Of a stretch of DNA of 64,000 nucleotides, positions 1 through 9,015 are shown one piece after another. The notes under the pieces are model-generated. The model was given only the letters and a program-made list of their open reading frames with translations, was not told where the DNA came from and made no database searches. Source of the stretch: Pedobacter chitinilyticus (GTDB lineage Bacteria; Bacteroidota; Bacteroidia; Sphingobacteriales; Sphingobacteriaceae); contig NZ_QMHN01000001.1 of assembly GCF_003313385.1 (NCBI RefSeq), positions 62,001 to 126,000 of the forward strand, given 5' to 3'. The translations under genes and the position numbers were made by a program. Each line of letters opens with the position of its first letter. Positions within the stretch are counted from its first letter, which is position 1.

Positions 1-2
1 AA

Positions 3-122
3 ACACTCAATATTATTACTAACCTCTACAAAAGCATCAAAGATCAACAATCGATTGCTAGTTTGCCTAATCGGTTGAAAACGATGGAAGGGAATTGTGT
101 AACCCTTTTGGATGACGAATAA
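3..122 (+). CDS. C-terminal end of an unidentified protein (cut by window start)
   Basis: An open frame runs from the left edge to a TAA at 120-122, giving 39 residues ending in VTLLDDE. It has normal codon use and is followed immediately by a strong hairpin terminator, as expected for the true end of a gene. It converges with purA. Too little is present to name the family. Confidence 0.6.
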   Translation, partial: TLNIITNLYKSIKDQQSIASLPNRLKTMEGNCVTLLDDE

Positions 123-125
123 ACC

Positions 126-159
126 AAAAATCCCGTTGCGATTAGCAACGGGATTTTTT
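126..159. terminator. Bidirectional hairpin terminator
   Basis: A perfect 14-bp stem (126-139 with 145-158) around a 5-nt GATTA loop has A-runs on one side and T-runs on the other. It can therefore end transcription from both the left-edge gene and convergent purA. Confidence 0.85.
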
Positions 160-178
160 GATGAAGATCAACTTTATT

Positions 179-1465
<1,287 letters not shown>

Positions 1466-1493
1466 TTAAGAGAATAAGATTGGTTATATGTAA

Positions 1494-1973
1494 TTAATTA
1501 GTTTGTGCTTTGTTTTTGATGGTTGCAGCAGCACTGCAATCAAAACACACTCCATAGAGGTTTAAAGAATGGTGTTTGATGTCGAATTTCAAAAGGTCGC
1601 CAACCATGCTTTGGATTTGACCAATACGTGGATCGCAAAATTCTACCACTTTACCACAGTCAATACAAATTACGTGGTCATGTTGGTGGTAACCATACGA
1701 CTTTTCGAACTGCGCCATGTTTTTACCAAATTGGTGTTTGGTAACCAAATCACATGAAACCAATAACTCCAATGTGTTGTAAACAGTTGCTCTACTTACG
1801 CGGTATTTTTGGTTTTTCATGTGGATATAGAGGGTCTCCACATCAAAATGATCGTCTCTTGAATAGATTTCTTCTAAAATGGCGAAACGCTCAGGGGTTT
1901 TTCTTAAGTTTTTGTTTTCGAGATAGGCTTCGAAAATCTTTCTTACCAACTCGCTTGTGTTCTGTTCAGACAT
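1494..1973 (-). CDS. Fur-family metal-responsive transcriptional regulator
   Basis: A 159-residue repressor of the Fur superfamily. The N-terminal winged helix (about residues 20-85) contains the recognition-helix segment VSRATVYNTLELL. The C-terminal part has the metal-site cluster HQHDH (96-100) and two CxxC zinc knuckles (Cys103/106 and Cys143/146), so the structural zinc site is complete. Members sense iron, zinc or peroxide; the sequence alone does not decide which. Upstream on the minus strand, TACCTTTG (1997-1990) fits the Bacteroidota -7 box, with TTTA 19 bp further up. It precedes purA. Confidence 0.93.
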   Translation of the reverse strand: MSEQNTSELVRKIFEAYLENKNLRKTPERFAILEEIYSRDDHFDVETLYIHMKNQKYRVSRATVYNTLELLVSCDLVTKHQFGKNMAQFEKSYGYHQHDHVICIDCGKVVEFCDPRIGQIQSMVGDLLKFDIKHHSLNLYGVCFDCSAAATIKNKAQTN

Positions 1974-1989
1974 AGTTTTTAAACTCCAC

Positions 1990-2020
1990 TCAAAGGTAAC
2001 TAATTGATTTCACACATTAA
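1990..2020 (-). promoter_or_regulatory. Predicted Bacteroidota-type promoter of the fur-like gene
   Basis: Read on the minus strand, TTTA-N19-TACCTTTG matches the phylum consensus TTTG-N19-TAnnTTTG with one mismatch, about 17 bp before the start codon. Confidence 0.5.
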
Positions 2021-2091
2021 ACGATTTGAGGGATTTATGTTGATAAATTACGTTATTGTTAAATTGTTTTGACGAAAGACTTAAAATGATT

Positions 2092-2581
2092 AATTGTAAA
2101 TGGTGAATGATTAATGTTTAGAAAAGCATCTGGTAAACTTGTCTGTCATTAACAATTAATCATTGACCATTAACCGTTATTAGCCATTGTTTTGATTGAT
2201 GTTTGTTTTGGTGGTTTTTATGATAGAGGTAATACAGTTTTATGATTTCAGTTGCATCTAAACATATACTTTCAAATTGTTCATGGGTAAGGTAGTCGGT
2301 CTCTTTTAGGAGTTCTAGCCAATAGATTGTTTCATTAATTTCTTTTTGAGCAATTCCCATTTTATGCTTAAAATCTACCTTTGTTTCGGCGTGCTCTGCT
2401 TCACGAACCATCGCACCAACACTTGTTCCCGAACGCAGCAATTGCTTGCTCAAAACAAATTCCTTTTTTTGAGCTTGTAAATATTGATAGAGTTTCACAA
2501 CACGAACGGAAAACTTGAAACTCTTATCTCTTACGATATTCTCCTTCGCCATTGATCACTAATCATTAACCATTAACAATT
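2092..2581. repeat. Small cassette bounded by 25-bp inverted repeats around the S23-like gene
   Basis: 2092-2116 (read inverted) and 2557-2581 match at 22 of 25 positions, with the core AATCATT.ACCATT.ACAATT. A further direct copy of the core lies at 2158-2174 (16 of 17 identical to 2561-2577). The repeats enclose only the four-helix-bundle gene, and its stop codon lies inside the inner copy. This looks like a small inserted unit; mobility is inferred. Confidence 0.5.
2160..2552 (-). CDS. Four-helix-bundle protein (23S rRNA intervening-sequence/S23 family)
   Basis: A 130-residue, mostly helical protein with the family hallmarks: FKFSVRVVKLYQYL at the start, LLRSGTSVGAMVREAEHA in the middle and KMGIAQKEINETIYWLELL after it. 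Family members were first seen inside intervening sequences of 23S rRNA genes and occur free-standing in many copies in Bacteroidota. Some relatives (Avd) accompany diversity-generating retroelements, but no reverse transcriptase is seen here. The last nine residues are read from the flanking AT-rich repeat, so the natural C-terminus was probably extended on insertion. Function unknown. Confidence 0.85.
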   Translation of the reverse strand: MAKENIVRDKSFKFSVRVVKLYQYLQAQKKEFVLSKQLLRSGTSVGAMVREAEHAETKVDFKHKMGIAQKEINETIYWLELLKETDYLTHEQFESICLDATEIIKLYYLYHKNHQNKHQSKQWLITVNGQ

Positions 2582-2583
2582 GT

Positions 2584-4794
2584 TTAAGCGTCAAACCTTG
2601 TCACTCCCGTAACGCCTTTTACTTCCAATAGGTTTTTAATCAGGTTGTCCAAATGCTCTTTGTCATTCACAAATACTTTGATAGAACCATCGAAAATACC
2701 ATCATTGGTATCAACCGTAATGGAACGCATGTTTACTTTAAAATCGTTAGAAATTACTTTGGTAATGTTGTTGATCAAACCTACATCATCGATACCTACA
2801 ATGTGCAATCCAGTAAGGAAGGTCAACTCATGCTGGCGATTCCATTTGGCTTTTACTACCCTGTAACCATAATTAGCCATCAGCTGTGCTGCGTTTGGAC
2901 AATTCGTACGGTGTATTTTAATGCCTTCGTTAACGGTTACAAAACCAAAAACGTCATCCCCAGGAATTGGGTTACAGCAAGCGGCAAGAGTGTAGTCAAT
3001 TTTCTGAAGATCTTCGCCGATTAGCAAGATATCAGATTCTGGCCCTTTTACCTTCTTCAGTAAAGCATCTATACGCTCATTGTCGCTAACTTTTTCGGTA
3101 CCTCTGTTTTCAATTTCTTTTTCGCTGGCTACGTATTCCCTTAAATCTTTAAGTTCAATTTTGCCTTGCGCTACCGCGATGAACAAATCTTGAGTAGACT
3201 GTAGTTTGAAGAAATAGCTGATTTTGTTGAGGTTATCGGTATTGTAAGTTATTTTAAGCGATTTAAGCTTACGTTCCAATAACTCTTTTCCTTCCTCTGC
3301 AATTTTGCGTTTTTCTTCTTTCAGAGAAGACTTGATTTTCGACTTTGCTTTTGCAGTAACTACAATGCTCAGCCAATCTTCTTTAGGGGTTTGCTTGCTC
3401 GAAGTGATGATTTCTACCTGATCGCCATTTTGCAGTTTGTATGACAAGGGCACCAATTTGTGGTTCACTTTAGCCCCAATACATTTAGCGCCAATATCGG
3501 TGTGGATCTCGAACGCAAAATCTAAAGCTGTAGCACCCAATGGAAGTTGCAACAAGGCACCTTTAGGCGTAAAAATGAAAATTTCATCAGAGAAAAGGTT
3601 CATTTTAAAGTCGTCCAGGAAATCCAATGCATTCGATTCAGGATTGCTTAGCATTTCCCTCACCTTTTGGATCCATTGGTCGAGACCATTATCATTAGTG
3701 CTCTCCTTGTATTTCCAGTGCGCCGCAAAACCCTTCTCAGCAATCTCATTCATCCGCTGTGTACGTATCTGCACCTCAACCCACTGTCCTTTTGGTCCCA
3801 TTACTGTGGTATGTAAGGATTCGTATCCATTACCTTTTGGAGAAGAAACCCAATCGCGTAAACGATCAGGGTTAGGACGATATAAATCAGTTACAATCGA
3901 ATAAGCTTTCCAACAATCGGCTTTTTCGCTTTCTGGTGGACTATCCAAAATAATTCTGATGGCAAAAAGATCATACACTTCCTCAAAAGGAATGTTCTTT
4001 TTCTTCATTTTATTCCATATTGAGTGGATCGATTTTGGACGGCCGTAAACATTTGCAGTAAGTCCTTGTTCAGCTAAAATATCATTGATAGGTTCAACGA
4101 ACGATTTGATAAAAGCATTTCTTTCTGCTTTTTTCTCATTCAATTGAGTCGCAATGTATTTGTAAGTGTCAGGCTCCAAATATTTCATGGATAAGTCTTC
4201 TAACTCAGATTTGATGGCATAAAGACCTAAACGATGCGCCAAAGGAGCATACAGATAAATCGTTTCGGAAGCAATTTTCAACTGTTTGTGACGAGGCATG
4301 AAATCCATCGTACGCATGTTGTGCAACCTGTCTGCTAATTTGATCAAAATCACCCTTACATCGTCTGCAAGCGTGAGCAGCATCTTTCTGAAATTCTCCG
4401 CTTGTAAGGAACTATTGGTGTCGAAAACACCTGATATTTTGGTTAATCCATCGATGATTTTAGCTGTTTTTTTGCCAAATTCACGCTCAATATCTTCTAG
4501 GGTGATGTCGGTATCCTCCACTACATCGTGCAAAAGTGCACACACAATAGATGTGGTCCCTAATCCAATTTCTTCTGCAGCAATTTGGGCCACCGCAATA
4601 GGGTGGTATATGTAAGGCTCGCCAGATTTGCGACGCATGTCTTTATGGCTCTCTAAAGCCATGTCAAAAGCCTTCCGTATTTCCTTTTTGTCGCCTCGTT
4701 GAAGGGTTGATTTACAGGCACGTAGCAATGCCCTATACCTTTTTAGTATTTCTTTTTTCTCGGCTTCTAGATCTATCACTAATGCGTTCTTCAT
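2584..4794 (-). CDS. spoT: Bifunctional (p)ppGpp synthetase/hydrolase
   Basis: Makes and degrades the stringent-response alarmone (p)ppGpp. At 736 residues it has the complete Rel/SpoT order. An N-terminal HD hydrolase domain (YIYHPIAVAQIAAEE, then HDVVEDTD) is followed by the nucleotidyltransferase synthetase domain (RPKSIHSIWNKM; YESLHTTVMGP; EKGFAAHWKYK). Next come a TGS domain (IFTPKGALLQLPLGATALDFAF), a zinc-finger-like CCNPIPGDD segment with a later HRTNC, and a C-terminal ACT domain. Both catalytic halves look intact. The gene name follows the bifunctional type; rel would be equally valid. The stop lies next to the S23 cassette, so the insertion sits directly behind it. Confidence 0.96.
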   Translation of the reverse strand: MKNALVIDLEAEKKEILKRYRALLRACKSTLQRGDKKEIRKAFDMALESHKDMRRKSGEPYIYHPIAVAQIAAEEIGLGTTSIVCALLHDVVEDTDITLEDIEREFGKKTAKIIDGLTKISGVFDTNSSLQAENFRKMLLTLADDVRVILIKLADRLHNMRTMDFMPRHKQLKIASETIYLYAPLAHRLGLYAIKSELEDLSMKYLEPDTYKYIATQLNEKKAERNAFIKSFVEPINDILAEQGLTANVYGRPKSIHSIWNKMKKKNIPFEEVYDLFAIRIILDSPPESEKADCWKAYSIVTDLYRPNPDRLRDWVSSPKGNGYESLHTTVMGPKGQWVEVQIRTQRMNEIAEKGFAAHWKYKESTNDNGLDQWIQKVREMLSNPESNALDFLDDFKMNLFSDEIFIFTPKGALLQLPLGATALDFAFEIHTDIGAKCIGAKVNHKLVPLSYKLQNGDQVEIITSSKQTPKEDWLSIVVTAKAKSKIKSSLKEEKRKIAEEGKELLERKLKSLKITYNTDNLNKISYFFKLQSTQDLFIAVAQGKIELKDLREYVASEKEIENRGTEKVSDNERIDALLKKVKGPESDILLIGEDLQKIDYTLAACCNPIPGDDVFGFVTVNEGIKIHRTNCPNAAQLMANYGYRVVKAKWNRQHELTFLTGLHIVGIDDVGLINNITKVISNDFKVNMRSITVDTNDGIFDGSIKVFVNDKEHLDNLIKNLLEVKGVTGVTRFDA

Positions 4795-4881
4795 TTGTAT
4801 TTTCTAGGTAAAATTATAATGTATTTAAACTATAAAATGCTATATTGGGTTGTAGTTAAAGCGAATGAGTAAAAATAGCTT

Positions 4882-4889
4882 TAACTTTG
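4882..4889 (+). promoter_or_regulatory. -7 box of the DUF4294 gene
   Basis: TAACTTTG fits TAnnTTTG and lies 15 bp before the ATG at 4905. It overlaps the possible upstream TTG start at 4887, which argues that translation begins at 4905. Confidence 0.5.
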
Positions 4890-4904
4890 AACAGGCATAA
4901 ATTT

Positions 4905-5522
4905 ATGAAATTTTATCGTTTTTTTGCTCTTTCAATTGTCATCATTGCTGGTTTTAGCGCAAAGGCTCAAGACAGCACGGCAAAAGCTATTTGGCCAAAG
5001 TTGGGCAAAAATGATACCATTAGGGTAGCTGCTACCAACGATGGCGGATACATGATTCCGTGGATTGGCTTAAACGAAGTAGTGATTGTTGGACAACGTA
5101 TTTGGAAGTCGCCGCAAGAACAGATGGCTTACAACAGGTTGAGATATAATGTGCTGAAAGTGATGCCTTATGCCTTATTTGCCAAGCGCAGGTACGAAAA
5201 ACTAGAGCGGGATTTAGCACTGGTTGGTGATAAAAAAGAACAAAAGCGTTTGATCAAAGAATGTGATAACGAAATAAAAAAAATGTTTAATACCGAAATA
5301 AAGGAATTAACCATTACACAGGGACAAATATTAACTAAATTAATTGATAGAGAAGTAGGAAGAACCACTTACGATATTGTGAAGCAGACAAAGGGTAAAT
5401 TTGCAGCTTTTTCATATCAACTGGTTGCAAGAGTAGTAGGTCACAATTTAAAAAATACCTACAGCGTTGAAGAAGATAGAGATATCGAATCCATTATTAG
5501 AGGCTCCGGCTACTATCAGTAA
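4905..5522 (+). CDS. DUF4294 family exported protein
   Basis: About 205 residues. An N-terminal signal peptide (MKFYRFFALSIVIIAGFSAKAQ) is followed by a conserved region with GLNEVVIVGQRIW and RLRYNVLKVMPYALFAKRRY, typical of DUF4294 proteins of Bacteroidota, which have no known function. The frame is open to a TTG at 4887, but that codon lies within the predicted -7 promoter box, so the ATG at 4905 is preferred. The C-terminus is basic and charged. The glutathione peroxidase gene begins 10 bp later, and an operon is likely. Confidence 0.82.
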   Translation: MKFYRFFALSIVIIAGFSAKAQDSTAKAIWPKLGKNDTIRVAATNDGGYMIPWIGLNEVVIVGQRIWKSPQEQMAYNRLRYNVLKVMPYALFAKRRYEKLERDLALVGDKKEQKRLIKECDNEIKKMFNTEIKELTITQGQILTKLIDREVGRTTYDIVKQTKGKFAAFSYQLVARVVGHNLKNTYSVEEDRDIESIIRGSGYYQ

Positions 5523-5532
5523 GTTTGAGAAA

Positions 5533-6036
5533 ATGAATTTAAAACCAACAGTGTATCCGTTCAAGGCTCGCCTGATCAACGGAACAGAAAAAAACTTGGC
5601 CGACTATGATGGTAAAGTATTGTTGATTGTGAACACGGCTTCAGGCTGTGGTTTCACTCCCCAATTGAAAGATCTACAGCAAATCAGAGATGAATTTTCC
5701 GATCAAGGTTTTGAAATTTTAGGGTTTCCTTCCAATGATTTTGGAAAGCAGGAGCCTTTGGATGGAAAGGCGATCAATGAGTTTTGCGAAGTCAATTACG
5801 GCGTACAATTCCCCATATTTGATAAAATCATGGTAAGAGGTAAGGAAGCTCATCCCTTATTCAAGTTTTTGGCTGATAAAAAACTGAACGGAAATGTGAC
5901 GTCTACACCACGTTGGAATTTCCACAAATATCTCATCAATAAAAAAGGCGAAGTAGTGGAGTATTTCTTTCCTTTTACTAAGCCAACTTCTTCTAAAGTG
6001 AAGAAAAAAATTCAACGTCTTTTAAACGAGAAATGA
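5533..6036 (+). CDS. Glutathione peroxidase-like thiol peroxidase (Cys type)
   Basis: A 167-residue thioredoxin-fold peroxidase that reduces hydroperoxides. The peroxidatic residue is a cysteine (Cys39 in NTASGCGFT), with the partner glutamine in the NDFGKQEP segment and the tryptophan in TPRWNFHKYLI. Bacterial Cys-type members usually take electrons from thioredoxin rather than glutathione. The ATG at 5533 gives the normal family N-terminus; the frame is open to an earlier ATG at 5467, but that would overlap the DUF4294 gene. No signal peptide, so cytosolic. A bacillithiol enzyme (bshB1) lies next, giving a small thiol-redox neighbourhood. Confidence 0.94.
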   Translation: MNLKPTVYPFKARLINGTEKNLADYDGKVLLIVNTASGCGFTPQLKDLQQIRDEFSDQGFEILGFPSNDFGKQEPLDGKAINEFCEVNYGVQFPIFDKIMVRGKEAHPLFKFLADKKLNGNVTSTPRWNFHKYLINKKGEVVEYFFPFTKPTSSKVKKKIQRLLNEK

Positions 6037-6116
6037 GAAAATGATGGAGTAGGTAAGTGATAGAGTTATAAAATGTCATTCACTCATTCAAAATTCAGTC
6101 ATTTAAAACTAATCAT

Positions 6117-6833
6117 ATGAAATTAGATTTATTGGTTTTGGCCGTGCACCCCGACGATGCAGAATTGGGATGTTCTGGGACCATTATTAAACATATAGCA
6201 CAAGGAAAAAAGGTAGGCATTATTGATTTTACGCAGGGCGAGTTAGGTACAAGAGGGACTATTGAAACTCGTGCGGCCGAAGCGGAAGCTTCTTCTAAAA
6301 TAATGGGATTGCATGCTAGAGAGAATATTCAAATTAGAGATGGTTTCTTTAAAAATGATGAACAGCATCAATTAGAAGTGGTGAAGATGGTTCGTAAATA
6401 CCAACCTGAAATTGTTTTGACCAATGCTTTGTATGATCGTCACCCTGATCATGGCAGAGCATCTGAATTGGCAAATGATGCGATTTTCCTTTCAGGTTTA
6501 AGGAAAGTACCAACTCATTTGGAAGGGGTTGAACAGCAACCTTGGCGACCTCGTTTGGTTTTACAGTATATTCAAGACACCTACATTAAGCCAGATATTA
6601 TTGTAGATATTTCTGAGCAGATGGAGCAAAAGATTGAAGCCATTAGAGCTTTCAAAACGCAGTTTGATAGCCCAGGCGAAGATGAACCCCAAACTTACAT
6701 TTCAACCCCAGGGTTTCTGCAGTCTGTGATTGCACGAGCAAGAGAAATGGGTAAAAATATTGGTGCGGAGTATGGTGAAGGTTTTACTTCTAGAAAACTT
6801 TTAGGGGTGGATAATTTATTTGATTTAAGATAG
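6117..6833 (+). CDS. bshB1: Bacillithiol biosynthesis deacetylase BshB1
   Basis: A zinc-dependent LmbE/PIG-L family deacetylase that removes acetyl from GlcNAc-malate in bacillithiol synthesis. The zinc-binding AVHPDDAELGCSGT motif (His11, Asp14) and the second motif DRHPDH (His112) are intact, and 238 residues is the usual size. Bacteroidota commonly make bacillithiol. No bshA or bshC lies nearby, which is also common. An 80-bp gap separates it from the peroxidase gene. Confidence 0.92.
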   Translation: MKLDLLVLAVHPDDAELGCSGTIIKHIAQGKKVGIIDFTQGELGTRGTIETRAAEAEASSKIMGLHARENIQIRDGFFKNDEQHQLEVVKMVRKYQPEIVLTNALYDRHPDHGRASELANDAIFLSGLRKVPTHLEGVEQQPWRPRLVLQYIQDTYIKPDIIVDISEQMEQKIEAIRAFKTQFDSPGEDEPQTYISTPGFLQSVIARAREMGKNIGAEYGEGFTSRKLLGVDNLFDLR

Positions 6834-6939
6834 AAATGCTGCAATAGCCAACAATTTTGGCCATTTATTGTTGTTTGAAGTATAGAAAAAGCCATTAATG
6901 GTTTTTGATTTTTTAACTTTCTACTTTAAACTTAAAAAA

Positions 6940-8301
6940 ATGGCCAATCTATTTTCCTCTTTAAAAAACGCTTACCAACTCTTTAAAAGCGTAGATTTTC
7001 AAAAATTGGATGCACTTTCCAAAAAGGTGGACCTGCCAAAAATGGTAGAGACGATTTCTAGTCTCGACGATAAGCAGCTTCAAGGAATGATGAAAATGAT
7101 GGGTGGCAACTCTCGTAAAAAGGAATTACCACCAATTGAAGGGGATTTTTATCAGTTGGGTGAAGAGGCCCTTAACGAAGAAGACAGAGCGCTACAACTG
7201 AAAGTACGTACCTTTCTAGAAAAAGAAGTAAAACCTATTGTCAATCATTATTGGAACAGAGCAGAATTTCCTTTCGAAATCATCCCTAAACTTGCAGAAC
7301 TTAACATTTGTGGCTTAACTTATAAAGGTTATGGCTGTCCAGGCAAATCTAACTTGATGGAAGGGATTTTGGCCATGGAAATGGCTCGTATCGATACCTC
7401 GTTGTCTACCTTTTTTGGTGTTCAAAGTGGCTTGGCCATGGGCTCTATCTACATTTGCGGTTCTGAAGAACAGAAGCAAAAATGGTTGCCATTAATGCAG
7501 AAATTTGAGGTGATTGGTGCCTTTGGTTTAACAGAGCCCGAAGTAGGCTCGGCTGCGGCTGGCGGGTTAACCACTACCTGCAAAAAGGTTGGTGATGAAT
7601 GGGTGTTAAACGGTCAGAAGAAATGGATAGGGAATGCAACCTTTGCCGATATTTTGATCATATGGGCGCGTGACGAAGATAGTGGCGAAGTGAAAGGATT
7701 TATTGTAAAAAAGGATAATCCAGGATTTGCCGTAGAAAAAATGGAAAATAAAATGGCGCTGCGTATTGTTCAGAATGGTTTAATCACTTTAACCAACTGT
7801 AAAGTTGTAGAAAGTGATCGACTACAAAATGCAAACTCATTTAAAGATACAGCTAAGGTGTTGCAAATGACTAGGGCGGGAGTAGCTTGGCAAGCTGTAG
7901 GTTGTGCTCGCGGGGCTTACGAAAATGCCCTTGATTACACGCGTACTCGTAAGCAATTTGGGAAGCCAATTGCTTCTTTCCAATTGATACAAAATCATTT
8001 GGTTGAAATGCTGTCTAATTTAACCGCTATGCAGACGCTTTGTTTCCGTTTATCACAATTACAAGATCAAGGTTTGTTGAAGGATGAGCATGCCTCTTTG
8101 GCTAAAGTATTTTGTTCGCTTCGTACCAGAGATGTGGTAAGTAAAGCAAGAGAAGTAATGGGAGGTAACGGAATTCTGTTGGAATATAATGTGGCCCGTT
8201 TTGTGGCAGATGCTGAAGCCATTTATTCTTATGAAGGCACCAAAGAAATCAATACGTTGATTGTTGGTAGAGCGATTACTGGCTTTTCTGCATTTGTTTA
8301 G
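6940..8301 (+). CDS. Acyl-CoA dehydrogenase (glutaryl-CoA dehydrogenase-like)
   Basis: An FAD-dependent dehydrogenase of about 453 residues. The flavin/substrate signature FGLTEPEVGSAAAGG is followed by WVLNGQKKWIGNATFADILIIWA and ARGAYENALDYTRTRKQFGKPI. The C-terminus YEGTKEINTLIVGRAITG resembles the glutaryl-CoA dehydrogenase branch, where the Glu of YEGT is the catalytic base. The first ~70 residues (SLKNAYQLFKS to KMMGGNSRKK) form a charged helical extension not found in the core family. The ATG at 6940 is preferred over 6898 because the extra 14 residues are poor, hydrophobic sequence. Substrate not certain. Confidence 0.88.
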   Translation: MANLFSSLKNAYQLFKSVDFQKLDALSKKVDLPKMVETISSLDDKQLQGMMKMMGGNSRKKELPPIEGDFYQLGEEALNEEDRALQLKVRTFLEKEVKPIVNHYWNRAEFPFEIIPKLAELNICGLTYKGYGCPGKSNLMEGILAMEMARIDTSLSTFFGVQSGLAMGSIYICGSEEQKQKWLPLMQKFEVIGAFGLTEPEVGSAAAGGLTTTCKKVGDEWVLNGQKKWIGNATFADILIIWARDEDSGEVKGFIVKKDNPGFAVEKMENKMALRIVQNGLITLTNCKVVESDRLQNANSFKDTAKVLQMTRAGVAWQAVGCARGAYENALDYTRTRKQFGKPIASFQLIQNHLVEMLSNLTAMQTLCFRLSQLQDQGLLKDEHASLAKVFCSLRTRDVVSKAREVMGGNGILLEYNVARFVADAEAIYSYEGTKEINTLIVGRAITGFSAFV

Positions 8302-8309
8302 GCTTATTT

Positions 8310-8342
8310 AGACTTACGAAGTTTCCAAAACTTCGTAAGTCT
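8310..8342. terminator. Palindromic hairpin (perfect 15-bp arms)
   Basis: AGACTTACGAAGTTT (8310-8324) and its exact reverse complement (8328-8342) are separated by 3 nt. It sits 9 bp after the acyl-CoA dehydrogenase stop. No clear T-tract follows, so it may be a dispersed palindrome as much as a terminator. A GTCATTGCGAG...GAAGCAATC repeat follows at 8355-8381. Confidence 0.55.
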
Positions 8343-8402
8343 GGCAATAGTGCCGTCATTGCGAGCTTTCGAAGCAATCTTTAAGCTAGCTCAAAAACAT
8401 AA

Positions 8403-8807
8403 CTATTTAAACGGCCATTTGAGTAATCCAACATTTCCCATGGCACTTTTTTCGTACAGCGCAAAGCAATTTTGATTGAAATCTGCATCAAAATTAACAT
8501 CACCAGGAGAAAGCTTGGTAGGCGCTTCTTTACCTTCTAAAAAATAATAAACTTTAGTGTTGCCATATTTGGTATGTGGCATTAAATCGCCATAAGCTTG
8601 TAATTGGGCAGCGGTGGTATCTTTTACCGTAACCGAGTAAATGCGCTGTACAGGACCTGTATTGTTTTCATTTCGATAGCTGGCTATTTCTTTAAATCCG
8701 CCTTTCAAATCTTCAATACCCGATTGGGTAAAGGTATCTTTAAGCATCCAGCCGATAAGGAAAATAACTAATACTGCAATAAAAAACTTAGTGCCAACTT
8801 TTTTCAT
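8403..8807 (-). CDS. Membrane-anchored hypothetical protein
   Basis: 134 residues with one N-terminal membrane segment (FFIAVLVIFLIGWMLKDTF) and a soluble remainder that probably lies outside the inner membrane. The middle (VQRIYSVTVKDTTAAQLQAYGDLMPHTKYGNTKVYYFL) resembles short Bacteroidota proteins of unknown function. No catalytic motif seen. It stands alone between two repeat-rich intergenic stretches. Confidence 0.7.
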   Translation of the reverse strand: MKKVGTKFFIAVLVIFLIGWMLKDTFTQSGIEDLKGGFKEIASYRNENNTGPVQRIYSVTVKDTTAAQLQAYGDLMPHTKYGNTKVYYFLEGKEAPTKLSPGDVNFDADFNQNCFALYEKSAMGNVGLLKWPFK

Positions 8808-8867
8808 GCTCCGAAATTAGCTCAAATAAGCACTTGTTTTGTTGTTGGGAAGTCAGGAAATAATAAA

Positions 8868-8990
8868 CCGTCATTTCGAACGAAGAATGAGGAGAATTGA
8901 AAATCAACGGAGTTAAATCTAGCGATTGGTTAAATTAATAACCTACTCAAATTGGTTTCTCAATTTCAAACGTGTCACTCGAAATGACGG
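8868..8990. repeat. REP-like unit with 12-bp inverted ends
   Basis: CCGTCATTTCGA (8868-8879) and its exact complement (8979-8990) bound a 123-bp non-coding stretch. The GTCATTTCGA...GAAGAATGAGGAG wording is a dispersed repeat type of Bacteroidota intergenic DNA. Confidence 0.5.
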
Positions 8991-9015
8991 CTAGTTCATT
9001 TTTTATCTGAGGTAA

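Noticed and set aside
3437..3904. 155-codon plus-strand frame inside spoT, and similar long antisense frames (37625-37963, 32223-32495, 43 other shadows)
   Set aside because: Opposite to a clearly conserved gene, with no recognisable domain; normal by-products of the coding strand.
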